A stretch of DNA of 64,000 nucleotides, taken from the NCBI GenBank assembly GCA_018902545.1, contig JAHIQM010000015.1:310001-374000 (forward strand), given 5' to 3'. Made by a program: the position numbers and the translations under genes. This document shows, one piece after another, positions 45,868-56,118 of this stretch; the stretch's first letter is position 1; each line of letters opens with the position of its first letter. The notes under the pieces are model-generated. The model saw only the letters and a program-made list of their open reading frames with translations, was not told the DNA's origin and searched no databases. The stretch comes from Pseudomonadota bacterium. GTDB taxonomy: Bacteria; Desulfobacterota; Desulfovibrionia; Desulfovibrionales; Desulfomicrobiaceae.

Positions 45868-47289
45868 ATGGCGTCCAAGCGAATCCTCTTCATTGCGCGA
45901 TCTGAACTCGTGTCCCCCCTGCATGCGCAGTTCAAGGCGCATGACTGCCAGGCCATGGTCGTGGACGATCGCCTTTCGGCCATGAAGGTCCTTGAGGGGC
46001 GCAAGGCCGATCTTGTCTTCACCCTGCCGAGCCTTCCCGGATACCGGGCCCAGGATCTGCTCGATGCCGTGCAGGAGTCCGCGCATCCGGTGCCGGTCAT
46101 CGTGTTCACGGAAAAGGGCAGCGCCGAGGAAGCGCGCTATTTTATGGAAATGGGCGCTCAGGACTACTGGCTCTGCCCCCTGACCTGGGAAAAGATTCAG
46201 GCCGTGCTGCCCGAGGATGCCCCCGCGACCGGTCCCGCTCCAGGCCGACCCGCAGCGCAGGGCGACCCTCGCGATGTGTCCATCATCGGCTCCCATTCTT
46301 CCGTGGGTCGCGTTTTGGCCCTGGCGCGGCAGGTGGCCCCATCCAAGGCCACGGTGCTCATTTCCGGCGAATCGGGTACGGGCAAGGAGATGTTCGCCCG
46401 GTTCATTCACGCCCATTCGGGCCGCGAAAACGCCCCCTTTGTGGCCGTCAACTGCGCGGCCTTGCCCGAACACCTCCTTGAAAGCGAACTGTTCGGGCAC
46501 GAGAAGGGCTCTTTCACCGGGGCCATCTCCCGCAAGCTCGGCAAGTTCGAGCTGGCCACCGGCGGGACCCTGCTTTTGGACGAAATTTCCGAAATGGCTC
46601 TGGTTCTGCAAGCCAAGCTGCTGCGCGCCCTGCAGGAGGGCGAGATCGACCGTGTGGGCGGGATGGAGACGGTCAAGGTCGATGTGCGCGTCCTGGCCAC
46701 CACCAACCGTAACCTGGAACAGAGCGTGGAGAAGGGCGAGTTCCGCCAGGATCTGTTCTACCGCTTGAATGTCATCCCCCTGCGCCTGCCGCCCCTGTCT
46801 CAGCGCGGTGACGATGTCCTGGTGCTGGCCGATTTTTTCATCCGCCGTTTTGCCCGTGAATACGGGCTTGGCCTCCTGCGACTCTCGGACGAGGCCCGCG
46901 ACTGGCTTCTGGCCCACGACTGGCCCGGCAACGTGCGCGAACTGCAGAACCTGATGGAGCGGGCCGTGCTGCTGGCCGGCAGTGGTCCCATCCGGCCCGT
47001 GCATTTTCTGCTTGATGGCCAGGAATGGTCGCCCGAACTCTCGCAGGAAGGCGGCGCGGACTCGGCTGCCCTCGATGCGCCGTCGATGCCGTCCACGACT
47101 TCGGGCGTGACCATCGACGCCGACGGCCGCATTCCGACCATCCATGAAATGGAGATGCACCTGATCATCAAGAGTCTGGACAAGACCGCCGGAAACAGGA
47201 CCAAGGCATCGGAGTTACTGGGAATTTCTGTACGCACCTTGCGCAACAAACTCGGGGAATACAGAAAGATCGGCATGGACATCCCGTAG
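45868..47289 (+). CDS. Sigma-54-dependent NtrC-family activator with a degenerate receiver
   Basis: A 473-residue protein. Residues 1-115 resemble a receiver, but no acidic pair is present after the first strand and the Asp site reads ADLVFTLPSLPG, without an obvious phospho-acceptor. The AAA+ domain has Walker A GESGTGKE, ELFGHEKGSFTGA (Ser in place of the first Ala of GAFTGA) and the TLLLDEISEM Walker B region. The C-terminus has a Fis-type helix-turn-helix (NRTKASELLGISVRTLRNKL). It activates RNA polymerase with sigma-54. It may be controlled by something other than phosphorylation. No histidine kinase is adjacent. Confidence 0.92.
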   Translation: MASKRILFIARSELVSPLHAQFKAHDCQAMVVDDRLSAMKVLEGRKADLVFTLPSLPGYRAQDLLDAVQESAHPVPVIVFTEKGSAEEARYFMEMGAQDYWLCPLTWEKIQAVLPEDAPATGPAPGRPAAQGDPRDVSIIGSHSSVGRVLALARQVAPSKATVLISGESGTGKEMFARFIHAHSGRENAPFVAVNCAALPEHLLESELFGHEKGSFTGAISRKLGKFELATGGTLLLDEISEMALVLQAKLLRALQEGEIDRVGGMETVKVDVRVLATTNRNLEQSVEKGEFRQDLFYRLNVIPLRLPPLSQRGDDVLVLADFFIRRFAREYGLGLLRLSDEARDWLLAHDWPGNVRELQNLMERAVLLAGSGPIRPVHFLLDGQEWSPELSQEGGADSAALDAPSMPSTTSGVTIDADGRIPTIHEMEMHLIIKSLDKTAGNRTKASELLGISVRTLRNKLGEYRKIGMDIP

Positions 47290-47306
47290 GGGAACCGGGT
47301 TTTCAA

Positions 47307-47430
47307 GGTGACACTGTACAAAAAGTCGTCATCCCCTTGAAGAAGGGGGGCATGCCTTTTAAATGATTGAAAAGAATGGATTCCCGTTTTCATGGGAATG
47401 AAGCTCAGGTTCTTTCGCGATTTTTTCAGA
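47307..47430. repeat. Palindromic intergenic repeat, copy R3
   Basis: Reads GTGACACTGTACAAAAAG, GTCGTCATCCCCTTGAAG, AAAAGAATGGATTCCCG, and a decayed ATGGGAATGAAG arm. It lies between the sigma-54 activator and the aminotransferase gene and accounts for the odd N-terminal extension in the ORF-track entry at 47367. Confidence 0.8.
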
Positions 47431-47453
47431 AAATTTTTTATAGGGAGAAAGAT

Positions 47454-48647
47454 ATGATTCTCAGTTCGCAGATCGAGGGCTATCTGGCCAAATCGTCGTG
47501 GATCCGCCGCATGTTCGAGACGGGCATTGAGCTCAAGAAGAAGTTCGGCGCGGAGAATGTCTATGATTTCAGTCTGGGCAACCCCGATCTGGCTCCGCCT
47601 GCGGCCGTGGCCGAGGGCCTGCGCGAGCTGGCCGAGGACGCGGGCAAGCCTTTCGCCTTCGGCTACATGCCCAACGCCGGCTACCCGCAGGTTCGCGAGC
47701 GCCTGGCCGAGGTGGTTTCCGTGGAGCAGGGCGTGGCTGTCGCCTCCGATGATCTGGTCGTGACCTGCGGCGCGGCGGGGGGCATCAACGCCCTGTTCCG
47801 GGCCGTGTTTGAACCCGGGGACGAGGTGCTTTGCCCGGCCCCGTATTTCGTGGAGTACGGATTCTACGCCGAGAACCATCGCGGGGTTTTGAAAACTGTT
47901 CCGTCGAGGCCCCTGACCTTTGAGCTGGATCTTAAAGCTCTGGCTGCGGCCATCACCGAGCGCACCCGCTGCGTGCTCATCAACTCGCCCAACAATCCCA
48001 CGGGTCGGATCTATTCATTAGAAGAACTCTCCGGGCTGGCCGATATCCTACGCCAGGCTTCGGCCCGTACCGGGCGGCCCATCCTGCTCATTTCCGACGA
48101 GCCGTACCGCTTCCTGGCCTACGACGGCACGGATGTTCCGGCGATTTTTCCGATCTACGAGCACAGCGTGGTGATCAGCTCCTTCTCCAAGAACCTGGCT
48201 CTGGCCGGGGAGCGGGTGGGGTACGTGGCCGTGAACCCGGCCATGCCGGAAGGCGAAAGGCTGGTGGCCGGACTGATCCTGGCCAACCGCATCCTCGGTT
48301 TCGTCAACGCCCCGGCCGTGGGCCAGAAGCTTTTGGCCAAGGCGCTTGGGCATGAGGTGGACTCCTCTATTTACGCTTCGCGGCGCGACGCCATGGCCGA
48401 GGTGCTGCGCGAGGCCGGGATTGAATTCTCCATGCCCCAGGGCGCATTTTATTTCTTCCCGCGCATCCCCAAAGGCGGGGACGACGCGGCCTTTGTGAAC
48501 GAGCTGATGCAGGAGCAGATCCTGGCGGTGCCGGGGTCCGGTTTCGGGTATCCGGGCTACTTCCGTCTGGCCTTCTGCGTTGACGAGGGCACCATCCGCA
48601 GGGCGGCTCCGGGATTCAAGCGGGCCGTGACCAAGGCCCTGACTTGA
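47454..48647 (+). CDS. PLP-dependent class I/II aminotransferase
   Basis: A 397-residue fold-type I aminotransferase similar to aspartate aminotransferases: FSLGNPDLAPPAAV, INSPNNPTGRIYS, ISDEPYRFLAYDG and SSFSKNLALAGERVGYV with the PLP lysine. The listed frame starts at 47367 within repeat R3; ATG 47454 has GGGAGAAAG upstream and starts the domain. Substrate cannot be named. Confidence 0.9.
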   Translation: MILSSQIEGYLAKSSWIRRMFETGIELKKKFGAENVYDFSLGNPDLAPPAAVAEGLRELAEDAGKPFAFGYMPNAGYPQVRERLAEVVSVEQGVAVASDDLVVTCGAAGGINALFRAVFEPGDEVLCPAPYFVEYGFYAENHRGVLKTVPSRPLTFELDLKALAAAITERTRCVLINSPNNPTGRIYSLEELSGLADILRQASARTGRPILLISDEPYRFLAYDGTDVPAIFPIYEHSVVISSFSKNLALAGERVGYVAVNPAMPEGERLVAGLILANRILGFVNAPAVGQKLLAKALGHEVDSSIYASRRDAMAEVLREAGIEFSMPQGAFYFFPRIPKGGDDAAFVNELMQEQILAVPGSGFGYPGYFRLAFCVDEGTIRRAAPGFKRAVTKALT

Positions 48648-48655
48648 GCGCGGGT

Positions 48656-48678
48656 TGCGCGGGAGCCGCTCCCGCGCA
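48656..48678. other. GC-rich hairpin between the aminotransferase and ffh genes
   Basis: A perfect 10-base stem, TGCGCGGGAG and CTCCCGCGCA, with a three-base loop lies just after the aminotransferase stop. No T run follows on either strand, so termination is uncertain. Confidence 0.5.
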
Positions 48679-48746
48679 CCACTTGACGGGTGGTTCGAAC
48701 TTGTCTATGCATCCCTTCTTCTTTTCCCTAGCATAGGTGCCCCTGC

Positions 48747-50222
<1,476 letters not shown>

Positions 50223-50296
50223 TCGGACCTCCCTTGTTTCGGTTACGACCGGGCATTGAGGTGCGCTCATTACACTTACGTTCAGGGAGAACAACA

Positions 50297-50542
50297 ATGG
50301 CTTTGAAATTACGACTCACCCGCATGGGCTCCAAGAAGAAACCGTTTTACCGCATCGTGGCCGTGGATTCCGCTTCCCGCCGTGACGGTCGGGCCCTTGA
50401 TTATGTTGGTTATTACAACCCCATGACCGAACCTGCCGAAGTCAAATTCGATCAGGACAAGGTCAGGAGCTGGATCGAACTTGGTGCGCAGCCCACAGAT
50501 ACGGTTCGCTCCTTGCTAAAGAAGTCTGGATTCAGTAAATAG
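50297..50542 (+). CDS. rpsP: 30S ribosomal protein S16
   Basis: 81 residues with [21 protein letters not shown], the S16 signature, and GYYNPM. ATG 50297 follows GGGAGA; the listed frame begins 63 bases earlier without support. It lies in the usual ffh-rpsP-rimM-trmD order. Confidence 0.97.
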   Translation: MALKLRLTRMGSKKKPFYRIVAVDSASRRDGRALDYVGYYNPMTEPAEVKFDQDKVRSWIELGAQPTDTVRSLLKKSGFSK

Positions 50543-50603
50543 TACCTCCAAGGCTCGTCGCCCGGCTCGTCGTGCGATCCACAGATCTTCAGCGGAGGTG
50601 CCC

Positions 50604-50837
50604 ATGCTCAAGGATTTGATCGAATTCATTGCCAAGTCTCTGGTGGACAATCCTGACAGTGTATCGGTGACTGAAATCGAGGGAGAGCAGACCTCTGTCA
50701 TTGAGCTCAAGGTAGCCAAGGAAGATCTGGGCAAGGTCATCGGAAAGCAGGGCCGCACGGCCAGGGCCATGCGCACCATCTTGGGCGCGGCTTCAACCAA
50801 AATCAGGAAGCGTTCGGTCCTGGAAATTCTGGAGTAG
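50604..50837 (+). CDS. KH-domain RNA-binding protein (KhpA-like)
   Basis: 77 residues with the KH core [19 protein letters not shown]. KhpA-type proteins bind RNA and are commonly encoded between rpsP and rimM. The start ATG 50604 follows GCGGAGG; the listed GTG is six bases earlier. It ends one base before rimM. Confidence 0.93.
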   Translation: MLKDLIEFIAKSLVDNPDSVSVTEIEGEQTSVIELKVAKEDLGKVIGKQGRTARAMRTILGAASTKIRKRSVLEILE

Positions 50838-50838
50838 C

Positions 50839-51387
50839 GTGTCCGAAGAAAACTTGGACCCGGTCAGGCTCGTGGAACTGGGTCGGGTTCAGAAACCACA
50901 TGGCCTCAGGGGGGAGCTCTGCATCGAACCATATGCAGACTCCCCTTTCATCTTTGAGGGTTTGACCCGCGTATATCTGCGCCTTCCGGGCAAAAAGCCG
51001 AAGCCGTGCGTGCTTGAAGGGTGGCGTGCGCACCAGGGGCGCGCCCTGATCACCGTGGACCGCTCCCAGGGCCGGGACCAGGCCGAGGCTTGGCGCGGTG
51101 CCGACGTGCTGGCCCGGGAACGCGACCTGCCGCCGCTGGACGAGGACGAGTTCCGCCCCGACGACCTGCTCGGTCTGCCGGTCATGCATGTCAACGGTTC
51201 CCGTATCGGCGTGCTGGAAGACATCCGCGACGTGGCCGGTCAGGTGTTGTGGTTCATCCGCGACGAGGCCGGCAACGAGATCCTGCTCCCGGCCGTGGAC
51301 GAGTTCATCCGGGACATCGATCTTGAGGCTGGAGTCATCCTGGTCGATCCCCCGGACGGTCTGCTCGAATTGTATCAACAGTCATGA
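50839..51387 (+). CDS. rimM: Ribosome maturation factor RimM
   Basis: 182 residues: an N-terminal RimM beta-barrel (LVELGRVQKPHGLRGELCI) and a C-terminal PRC-barrel (DDLLGLPVMHVNGSRIGVLE, ILLPAVDEFIRDID). It assists maturation of the 30S head with S19. GTG 50839 begins directly after the KH gene stop. A 226-base gap holding repeat R4 separates it from trmD. Confidence 0.95.
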   Translation: MSEENLDPVRLVELGRVQKPHGLRGELCIEPYADSPFIFEGLTRVYLRLPGKKPKPCVLEGWRAHQGRALITVDRSQGRDQAEAWRGADVLARERDLPPLDEDEFRPDDLLGLPVMHVNGSRIGVLEDIRDVAGQVLWFIRDEAGNEILLPAVDEFIRDIDLEAGVILVDPPDGLLELYQQS

Positions 51388-51423
51388 GCGTGATTGGCTG
51401 GAAGTAATAGCGCGCAGGATTGT

Positions 51424-51576
51424 CGAGACACGATGTCGTCATCCCCTTGAAGAAGGGGATCCATCCCATAATTTAAATAACTGATCGGAATAAGATGCAT
51501 TCCCGTCTACCCATGCTGGGCACACGTTCGCGGGAATGACCTTTAGCGGAATCGCGCGACTTTTTTGCAGTGACAC
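51424..51576. repeat. Palindromic intergenic repeat, copy R4, inside the translation cluster
   Basis: Holds GTCGTCATCCCCTTGAAG, GATGCATTCCCGTC, about 20 extra bases, the CGCGGGAATGAC arm and the end GACTTTTTTGCAGTGACAC. It lies between rimM and trmD, genes usually close together, so it is likely a recent insertion and may alter the downstream mRNA. Confidence 0.82.
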
Positions 51577-51613
51577 CCGTAATGCTCCGGCCGGACTTAA
51601 AGTGGAAGCAGGA

Positions 51614-52888
51614 ATGCGATTTTCCGTCATCACCATTTTTCCCGAATTTTTCGACTCCCCCCTGTCCTGCGGGCTCCTGTCCAAGGCCCGGGAAAAGGGG
51701 CTGGTCGAATTTTCGTTCATCAACCCGCGCGATCACTCCACGGACAAGCATCATAACGTGGACGACCGGCCCTACGGGGGCGGCCCCGGCATGGTCATGG
51801 CCGTGGACCCCATCCGCCGCGCCCTGGCCACGCTGTCTCCAAAGGCCCGGGTGCTCATGCTCAGTCCCAAGGGCCGCCCGCTGACCCAGGCCCTGGCCCG
51901 GGAGTTGGCCGGAGAAGAGGAGCTCGCTCTTCTTTGCGGGCGTTACGAGGGCATTGACGCCAGGCTTGAAGAGCTTTGCCCCATCGAGCCCGTTTCCGTG
52001 GGCGATTTTGTTTTGAACGGCGGCGAGACCGGGGCCTTGTGCCTCATCGAGGCCGTGAGCCGGCTGGTCCCGGATTTCATGGGCAAGGACGAGAGCGCGG
52101 ACGAGGAAAGTTTTAGTTCCGGCCTGCTTGAATACCCCCACTACACCAGACCCGAAGAGTACGACGGGCTGAAGGTGCCGGAAGTCCTCTCCTCGGGCCA
52201 TCACGGCCGCATCACGGCCTGGCGGCGGGACAAGAGCCTTCAGACCACCCTGGCCCTGCGCCCGGACATCCTGGCCACGGCAGTCTTAAGTGATGCGGAT
52301 ATCAAGTATTTGAAGGAGACGGAGCGCACCAGGCCGGGGCGCAACCTCTTCGTGGCCCTGGTCCATTACCCGGTTGAAAATAAATCGGGCCAGACCATCA
52401 CAACGTCTTTGACAAACCTTGACCTCCACGATATTGCACGCGTTTCGTGTACCTATGGGCTCGGCGGATATTTTGTCTGCACCCCGGTGACGGATCAGCA
52501 GGACCTTGCGCGAACCCTTGTCGGCCACTGGCGCGAGGGCTACGGCCTGAAAGCCAATCCGGATCGAGGCACGGCCCTGGCCCGGGTCCGGGTGGTCGGC
52601 CTGCTGGACGACGCGGTCGCGGAAATTACGCAGAGCACGGGCGTGCGTCCCAAGGTCGTGGCCACCAGCGCCAAGGCGGGAAACATGACCTGCGCCCAGG
52701 TGACCCAGATGCTCGCCAAGGAGCCGGTCCTTCTGGTGCTGGGCACCGGATACGGCTTGCACCGCGACGTCCTGGCAGGGTCCGACGGCATGTTGCGGGC
52801 CATACGTTTTATGGATAGGTACAACCACCTTTCCGTCCGCTCTGCGGCGTCCATCATGGTGGACCGCCTGCTGGGCGATATCGGATAA
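51614..52888 (+). CDS. trmD: tRNA (guanine-37-N1)-methyltransferase TrmD with an extra C-terminal RNA methyltransferase-like domain
   Basis: 424 residues, well above the usual 230-260. Residues 1-240 are TrmD (FSVITIFPEFFDSPL, DDRPYGGGPGMVM, GRYEGIDARL, SVGDFVLNGGE, with the SPOUT trefoil knot). Residues about 240-424 form a second domain (NLFVALVHYPVENKSGQTI, TSLTNLDLHDIAR, LVLGTGYGLHRDVL) resembling the SPOUT-type SAM-dependent RNA methyltransferase family PF09936. TrmD methylates G37 of tRNA; the added domain has no known substrate. ATG 51614 follows GGAAGCAGG; the listed start lies in R4. Confidence 0.94.
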   Translation: MRFSVITIFPEFFDSPLSCGLLSKAREKGLVEFSFINPRDHSTDKHHNVDDRPYGGGPGMVMAVDPIRRALATLSPKARVLMLSPKGRPLTQALARELAGEEELALLCGRYEGIDARLEELCPIEPVSVGDFVLNGGETGALCLIEAVSRLVPDFMGKDESADEESFSSGLLEYPHYTRPEEYDGLKVPEVLSSGHHGRITAWRRDKSLQTTLALRPDILATAVLSDADIKYLKETERTRPGRNLFVALVHYPVENKSGQTITTSLTNLDLHDIARVSCTYGLGGYFVCTPVTDQQDLARTLVGHWREGYGLKANPDRGTALARVRVVGLLDDAVAEITQSTGVRPKVVATSAKAGNMTCAQVTQMLAKEPVLLVLGTGYGLHRDVLAGSDGMLRAIRFMDRYNHLSVRSAASIMVDRLLGDIG

Positions 52889-52936
52889 GACGCACACGTT
52901 GCGGCTCAAAGGCCGCTTCAGATAAAGGAGAAAATC

Positions 52937-53284
52937 ATGAACATCATCCAGAAGATTGAAAATGAGCACCTGCGTGCCGACCATCCCCGCTTTCGCGCCG
53001 GCGACACGGTCAAGGTGCATACCCGCATCATCGAAGGCGAAAAGGAACGCATTCAGGTTTTTCAGGGCGTTGTCCTGCGCCTGAAGAAGGGCACCACCGA
53101 TAGCACCTTCATCGTGCGCAAGGTTTCCGACGGCGTCGGCGTGGAGCGCATCTTCCCCCTGCACGCTCCGACCATCGACCGCATCGAAATCGTGTCCGAA
53201 GGCGTGGTTCGTCAGAGCCGCATCTACTACCTGCGCAGTCTCAGGGGCAAAGCAGCCCGTATCAAGACCAAGAAAGCCTGGTAG
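52937..53284 (+). CDS. rplS: 50S ribosomal protein L19
   Basis: 115 residues with [20 protein letters not shown] and [14 protein letters not shown], typical L19. AAGGAG precedes the ATG. It is the last ribosomal gene of the cluster, next to rnhB. Confidence 0.97.
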   Translation: MNIIQKIENEHLRADHPRFRAGDTVKVHTRIIEGEKERIQVFQGVVLRLKKGTTDSTFIVRKVSDGVGVERIFPLHAPTIDRIEIVSEGVVRQSRIYYLRSLRGKAARIKTKKAW

Positions 53285-53290
53285 GTCAAA

Positions 53291-53914
53291 TTGTTCAGCC
53301 CCAAAGGCTGCACAGGGTTTTCGGAAGGGATCAGGGCCGGCATCGATGAGGCCGGCCGCGGATGCCTTGCCGGTCCGGTGGTGGCGGGGGCGGTCATACT
53401 GCCTCCCGACTTCGACCTGCCCGGACTTACCGATTCCAAAAAGCTTTCCTCGCGACGGCGCGCGGTGCTTGCACAAGCCATCAAGGCCCAGGCAGTGTCC
53501 TGGGCCTTAGGTTTTTCCTGGCCCGGCGAAATCGACCGCATCAACATCCTGCAGGCCACCCTGGCCGCCATGGCCCGTGCTCTGGACGCCCTGTCGGTCA
53601 GCCCGGAACTGGTGCTGGTGGACGGCAACCAGCGTTTTCCGTCGCACCTGCCCCAGCAGACCGTGGTCGGTGGCGACGCTCTCCACCCCTGCATCTCCGC
53701 CGCATCCATCCTGGCCAAGACCTTCCGGGACGATCTCTTGCTCTGCATGGACCAGTGCTATCCCGGCTACGCCCTGGCCGAGCACAAGGGCTACGGCACC
53801 AAGGTTCACCTTGACGCCCTGCGCAGGCTGGGGCCAAGCCCCGCGCACCGGATCAGTTTTCGCGGCGTGGGGCCCAGACCCCGGGAGGCCCAGCTATGGC
53901 TGCCCGGCATCTGA
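53291..53914 (+). CDS. rnhB: Ribonuclease HII
   Basis: 207 residues with [21 protein letters not shown] (first acidic pair) and [12 protein letters not shown], and KTFRDDLL near the later Asp. It removes ribonucleotides from DNA. TTG 53291 is the only start before the domain and lies six bases after rplS. Its end overlaps yraN. Confidence 0.93.
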   Translation: MFSPKGCTGFSEGIRAGIDEAGRGCLAGPVVAGAVILPPDFDLPGLTDSKKLSSRRRAVLAQAIKAQAVSWALGFSWPGEIDRINILQATLAAMARALDALSVSPELVLVDGNQRFPSHLPQQTVVGGDALHPCISAASILAKTFRDDLLLCMDQCYPGYALAEHKGYGTKVHLDALRRLGPSPAHRISFRGVGPRPREAQLWLPGI

Positions 53915-54300
53915 GCACTGGCAAGGCCGGGGAAGAGCTTGCCGCGGCGTTTTTGATCGAGAAGGGGCTTAAGGTTGTGGCGCGCAATTTCCGCTGTACC
54001 AGCGGCGAAATCGATCTTGTGTGCGAAGACGGCAAGACGATCGTCTTTGTCGAGGTCAAGACCCGCTCCTCGGATGTGCGCGGCGAGCCCGGAGAGGCTA
54101 TCAAAGCGGCCAAGAAGCGGCGGCTGGTCAAGGCGGCGGCCCTGTATCTGAGCCGCACCCGCGCATGGAGCAGGCCATGCCGGTTTGATCTGGTCGGCAT
54201 TCTTTTTCTGCTCGGGGAAACGGTCGTCGAACACTGGGAGGATATCATCGATGTACGGGACGGTCTGGATCGTGGCCACGCCCCTTGGCAACCTTGGTGA
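53896..54300 (+). CDS. YraN family protein (UPF0102)
   Basis: 134 residues with [20 protein letters not shown] and the nuclease-like [10 protein letters not shown] and FVEVKTRSS motifs. The family is resolvase/endonuclease-like with unclear role. It overlaps rnhB at its start and rsmI at its end, so it is translated with them. Confidence 0.9.
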   Translation: MAARHLSTGKAGEELAAAFLIEKGLKVVARNFRCTSGEIDLVCEDGKTIVFVEVKTRSSDVRGEPGEAIKAAKKRRLVKAAALYLSRTRAWSRPCRFDLVGILFLLGETVVEHWEDIIDVRDGLDRGHAPWQPW

Positions 54301-55081
54301 TTTTTCTCCCCGGGCGCGGCAGACCCTGGAATCTGCCGATGTCATCCTGGCTGAGGATACCCGGCGGGCGGGTTTGCTGCTGCGCATGGCGGGGATCGCT
54401 GGCAAACGCTGCGTAAGCCTGCACGAGCACAACGAGGTCGCCCGCATCACCGAGGTGCTTGCGATGCTCGCTCAGGGCCTGCAGATCGCGGTGGTGTCCG
54501 ACGCCGGGACCCCGCTCATCGCCGACCCCGGCTATCGGCTGGTGGCGGCCTGTCGCCGCGAGGGCGTTTCGGTCGTGCCCGTGCCCGGACCCTGCGCGCC
54601 CATCACGGCGCTCATGGCCAGCGGGCTGCCTCCGTACCCGTTCGTTTTTCTCGGATTTCTGCCGCGCAAGGGCGGGGAAGCGCGTGCCCTGCTGGGGCCT
54701 TATGCGCAACTGAGCGCCACGCTGGTGTTTTTTGAGCGCAAGAACAGGGTGCTGCCAACCCTTGAGCTGGCCTTTGAAGTGCTTGGAGAGAGGGAATTTT
54801 GTTTGGCCCGGGAATTGACCAAGAAACATGAGCAGTTTATCAATGGCAGGCTTGGTCAACTCCAGGATTTTACCGAAGAGCTTCTGGGCGAGGTGACAGT
54901 GGTCATCGGTCCGCCCGAAGGGGTTGCCGTGACCCCCAGGAGCGAAGTTCTGGACCTGGTCCGGGGCTTGATTCAAACGGGGGTGCGCCCCAGGGACGCC
55001 GCACGGGCGGTGCGGGATCGGACCAGCGGGTGGTCGGTCAAAGAGATATACGAGCTGATCGTGGAACTGAACGCGGAGTAA
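54251..55081 (+). CDS. rsmI: 16S rRNA (cytidine-1402-2'-O)-methyltransferase
   Basis: 276 residues with [29 protein letters not shown] and VSDAGTPLIADPGYRLV. It modifies C1402 in the decoding centre. ATG 54251 follows GGGAGGATAT; the listed start is 66 bases earlier. It overlaps yraN by 50 bases in another frame. Confidence 0.95.
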   Translation: MYGTVWIVATPLGNLGDFSPRARQTLESADVILAEDTRRAGLLLRMAGIAGKRCVSLHEHNEVARITEVLAMLAQGLQIAVVSDAGTPLIADPGYRLVAACRREGVSVVPVPGPCAPITALMASGLPPYPFVFLGFLPRKGGEARALLGPYAQLSATLVFFERKNRVLPTLELAFEVLGEREFCLARELTKKHEQFINGRLGQLQDFTEELLGEVTVVIGPPEGVAVTPRSEVLDLVRGLIQTGVRPRDAARAVRDRTSGWSVKEIYELIVELNAE

Positions 55082-55083
55082 AG

Positions 55084-55830
55084 GTGGATACGCGGGTCCT
55101 GCTGCAGATTTTTCTGCGCACATACATGGTTGGCGCTACATTCAACACCAAGGGGATGCAGAATGTCGGGCTGGCTTATGTCATGGATCCGGGGCTGCGG
55201 GTGATTTACGGCGCGGACTCCCACGCTCTGAAGCAGGCGCGGGGCCGCTATCTGAAGCACTACAACACCCACCCGTTCTGGACCCCCCTGCTGGCGGGTA
55301 TTTTTCTGTCCATGGAGAAGAAGATCGCGCTTGGCATGGTTCCGGCGGACATCCTGCCCAAGCTGCGCGCGACCACGGTCTATACCCTTTCGGCCCTGGG
55401 CGATTCTTTTTTCGGCGGGAGTTTTCTGGTCCTGTGGTCTTTGGTCGGGGTCAACCTGGCGGCCGCGGGGTGCATCGGCACGCTTGTGCTCTGGATCTGC
55501 CTGTGCCTGATGGGACTGCAGATTTTCAAGATGTACACCTTTGCACGGGGCTATGCCCAGGGGCTGTCTTTTCTTCAGCGCCTGAAGTCCTGGAATCTCA
55601 TTGACTGGGGCGGGCGCCTCAAGCTGGCCAATAGCGTACTGGTGGCCCTCTTCCTGCTGCAGGTCGCGCCTGCGGGGGGGCTGTGGACCCTGGCCTTTGG
55701 AGCGTGCGCCGTGCTATTGGCACTGGCTGGTTTTCTGCGGACCAGGGACCGGTCGATCTTTCTGGCGGTTTTGGTTCTGGGCGGCCTGGCGGCGCCCTGG
55801 GAAAAGATTTTTGCTTTTGTATCCATGTAG
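55084..55830 (+). CDS. PTS mannose-family EIID-like membrane component
   Basis: 248 residues with FLRTYMVGATFNTKGMQNVG, YNTHPFWTPLLAGIFLSMEK and several hydrophobic segments, the EIID signature. GTG 55084 follows GGAG and the rsmI stop by two bases. HPr and enzyme I follow, but EIIA, EIIB and EIIC are not beside it. Confidence 0.9.
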   Translation: MDTRVLLQIFLRTYMVGATFNTKGMQNVGLAYVMDPGLRVIYGADSHALKQARGRYLKHYNTHPFWTPLLAGIFLSMEKKIALGMVPADILPKLRATTVYTLSALGDSFFGGSFLVLWSLVGVNLAAAGCIGTLVLWICLCLMGLQIFKMYTFARGYAQGLSFLQRLKSWNLIDWGGRLKLANSVLVALFLLQVAPAGGLWTLAFGACAVLLALAGFLRTRDRSIFLAVLVLGGLAAPWEKIFAFVSM

Positions 55831-55839
55831 GTGACTAAA

Positions 55840-56118
55840 ATGGATGAAGTGCAGGAAAAGATTATCCGGGTCGGGAACAGTCTTGGGCTCCATGCCCGGC
55901 CCGCTGGAAAGATTTCGCAGGAAGCCCAGCGCTATGTAGCCGCCATCACGGTGCATTCCTGTGATATGGAGGCCGACGCCAAGTCCATCCTCGATCTGCT
56001 CTCCCTGGCCGCCCCCCATGGGGCCGAGCTGATTCTGCGCGCCCACGGACCCGATGCGGGCGCCGCTATTTCGGGCCTTTCCAAACTTTTCGAGGACTTG
56101 TTCGGAGAGCAGCACTGA
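55840..56118 (+). CDS. ptsH: Phosphocarrier protein HPr
   Basis: 92 residues with LGLHARPAGKIS (active His) and AKSILDLLSLAA around the regulatory Ser. AGGTG precedes ATG 55840; the listed GTG start is nine bases earlier. It overlaps the ptsI start by one base and acts between enzyme I and the EII proteins. Confidence 0.95.
   Translation: MDEVQEKIIRVGNSLGLHARPAGKISQEAQRYVAAITVHSCDMEADAKSILDLLSLAAPHGAELILRAHGPDAGAAISGLSKLFEDLFGEQH

Noticed and set aside
45730-47160. Upper part of the 744-codon minus-strand ORF
   Set aside because: It is the shadow of the sigma-54 activator gene in high-GC DNA; LarB begins at 45729.
47367-47453. N-terminal extension of the aminotransferase
   Set aside because: It is translated from repeat R3 (KRMDSRFHGNE-type peptide); ATG 47454 has the ribosome-binding site.
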